From Taxawa tesnikishii (nom. ined.) (taxonomy: Eukaryota; Ascomycota; Dothideomycetes; Dothideales): a stretch of DNA of 64,000 bases. The translations under genes and the position numbers were made by a program. The stretch spans positions 248,001 to 312,000 of the forward strand of contig JAPDRO010000017.1 in assembly GCA_030247885.1 (NCBI GenBank), in the 5' to 3' direction. The notes beneath the pieces are model-generated. The model saw only the letters and a program-made list of their open reading frames with translations, had not been told where the DNA came from and searched no databases. Of the stretch, positions 62,492-64,000 are shown piece after piece (positions within the stretch are counted from its first letter, which is position 1; each line of letters starts with the position of its first letter).

Positions 62492-63242
62492 ATGAGCAAG
62501 AACGATCTCATCAGAATGACTTGTCGTTCTCAAAGCGGGTCCGGTCCATACAAGGATTGCCCGGGCGTGGTCAAAGACTCTACCCGAACACCATGCATGT
62601 GTGGAGACGTACGCGGAGAACAACACCATCAAAGCAGTGCATCCTCTGTTGTTGTGATCAGAAGTAAGTCAATCTCTCTAGTAAGCAAGATGAAAGTGTT
62701 CCTGCTGTTTCCCGAAATGGGGGATTTCATCCCGAGACCAGCTGCCGGCGGGATTGGTGGCGAAACATTTCCCGATCAACGGCCTTCTACACGATGTATC
62801 GGATTCGCTGTTCTCCGCTGCCAGGTGTACAATGGCCTCGGGATAGAGGCGTGTCCAAGGCCCTGCTCCAGATCGTCTGTCTTGCTTCGATACCGTGGCG
62901 GTCTTCTCTATCGCTGTCACACGGAAAGTCAGTCAGAAGACAAGTGTCGCGTGATGAGATCCGCTCGCCCTGGAGACGCGCTCGGCGTTGCTGACAGGCT
63001 ACAGTTCGCTGCAAGAACACTCACTCTCTTCGAGCTCCCTGGTCACGGAGTCCATACTAGGCTTGTACAAGATCCATCACAGACGCCGAGTCCACCAATC
63101 GGACCCAGATCAGGTCTTGAAACTGCGCCGTGCCTCCGCAAGCAATCGTGCAGTGACGCTAAACGAGTCTGTCTTCGCAGCCCGATCCTCGGTGGATATA
63201 ATCAGGGAGTTACACCTTGATGTCCGACACATCAACGAATAA
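62492..63242 (+). CDS. Possible small spliced gene, unknown
   Basis: Weak. The frame ending at 63242 reads SSSLVTESILGLYKIHHRRR, then VLKLRRASASNRAVTLNESV and SVDIIRELHLDVRHINE, with protein-like composition over about 75 codons. Upstream, other frames (for example PYKDCPGVVKDSTRTPCMCG from 62492) are open. An intron from a GTCAGT near 62929 to an AG near 62994-63002 could join pieces, but I cannot fix a start or a full exon chain. No function suggested. Confidence 0.25.
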
Positions 63243-64000
63243 AAACACTGCTTACGGTTTCAATTAAACGCTCTTCCCTCTCGAGGCCCGTGTGCACAAG
63301 AGATGCTGATGCTGTCATGAACAGATACGAAGAGTTGCACTCTAGCAGTGGCCTTCGCCGGAAGGGGGTTTTTTAGCACAATAGAGAAATTAAGTTTAGG
63401 TTCGTTTTATCTGATTTTCCTTTCCTCCGCTAGGTCCTCCTGCGAGTTCTCGATCTCTCCATTAGACGTTTTTTTTCTTTCTTTTTTGCAAATTGGCCCT
63501 GATAGGAAATGTTCCAGCTGTCCCTCCTCTTGCGTTCCACAATCAAGTCCTCCGTCAAGGGCAAGAATACCTCAGTATTTTCCTCCTCTTGCATTTGTCC
63601 GCGGCTGCTCCGTACTTTTCCCTTGGACCGCTTGAAGCTTCCTCCTGTATGCTAAACGTTTGTACCTCTGCTCAGGTTTCCGAAGAAATCCTCTGCCCTT
63701 GCTACGATCGGCTGTTCGATCGTGGGTGAATGAAGCAGACCCGACCGGTCACAACAGGAGCAACGGCTTGCTCCGGTTGTTACTGTTGACTGCGATGGAG
63801 CGGCGGAAACAATCGCCGACGAAGCCACTTCCTCGTGCTGGCTCTCTGTACTGTTTGTGTTCCCGAAAAGCTGGCTTCCTGGCCTGGCTTATGCTGTCGC
63901 TCCGCCGAAGCCGAAAAAGGGAGCGACTATTCTGCTCTTGATACGGAACGTAGACACGCTTCCGAATGGACCCCGGTCTGGATCCGGTTGTCGGGCTTGC
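63243..64000. other. Right edge, no gene seen
   Basis: About 760 nt with T-rich runs near 63465-63487 and no convincing open frame on either strand. Confidence 0.4.

Overview
The window is eukaryotic and almost certainly from a filamentous ascomycete (Pezizomycotina; Dothideomycetes is my best guess). Genes are compact and broken by short introns of about 45-60 nt with GTxxGT donors, CTAAC/CTGAC branch sites and AG acceptors. Products include fungus-specific proteins: an FlbE-like conidiation regulator, the Ssr4 remodeller subunit, the fungal muniscin Syp1, UDP-galactopyranose mutase and a secreted tyrosinase. I recognise no rRNA, tRNA, CRISPR array or transposon.

Layout. 1-4760: 3' two thirds of GCN1 (+). 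5174-6408: FEN1/RAD27 (-). 7095-8526: glutaryl-CoA dehydrogenase (+). 9301-10138: Ubc4-type E2 (+). 11112-13292 and 13668-15549: a divergent pair encoding the biotin-carboxylase/biotin-carrier and carboxyltransferase subunits of an acyl-CoA carboxylase. 15802-17416: a zinc-finger protein with UIM-like repeats (-). 19075-21823: FCP1 CTD phosphatase (+). 22596-24553: F-box/LRR-like protein (+). 25468-27707: MAD1 (-). 28194-29705: TPT/nucleotide-sugar transporter (-). 31057-32862: UDP-galactopyranose mutase (+). 33437-34328: 2EXR-like gene (+). 35140-42582: a metabolic block with a CMLE-like lyase (-), a 2-oxoglutarate dioxygenase (-), a zinc alcohol dehydrogenase (+) and an acyl-CoA synthetase (+). 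43414-44453: CWC25 splicing factor (-). 45153-46245: FlbE-like (+). 46762-49866: Syp1 (+). 50467-51449: a disrupted membrane-protein gene (-). 52513-54767: Ssr4 (+). 57827-60001: tyrosinase with a GPI-type tail (+). 60986-61910: ribosomal protein L19 (+). The last 2 kb hold at most one doubtful small gene.

Most of the window is housekeeping: translation control (GCN1, L19), DNA repair (FEN1), transcription (FCP1, Ssr4), splicing (CWC25), mitosis (MAD1), endocytosis (Syp1) and ubiquitin (Ubc4). The accessory flavour lies in the carboxylase pair, the 35-42.6 kb block and the tyrosinase.

A major technical feature is that about 20 single-frame breaks sit in short homopolymers of otherwise conserved genes, nearly all looking like lost bases. 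For most affected genes, restoring the inferred lost bases makes the total coding length an exact multiple of three. I read these as assembly errors of a long-read draft and annotate the genes across them. Structural highlights are a 6-nt microexon in the transporter, two GC-AG introns, an intron that splits the L19 start codon, and a lyase gene that has lost the superfamily catalytic loop.
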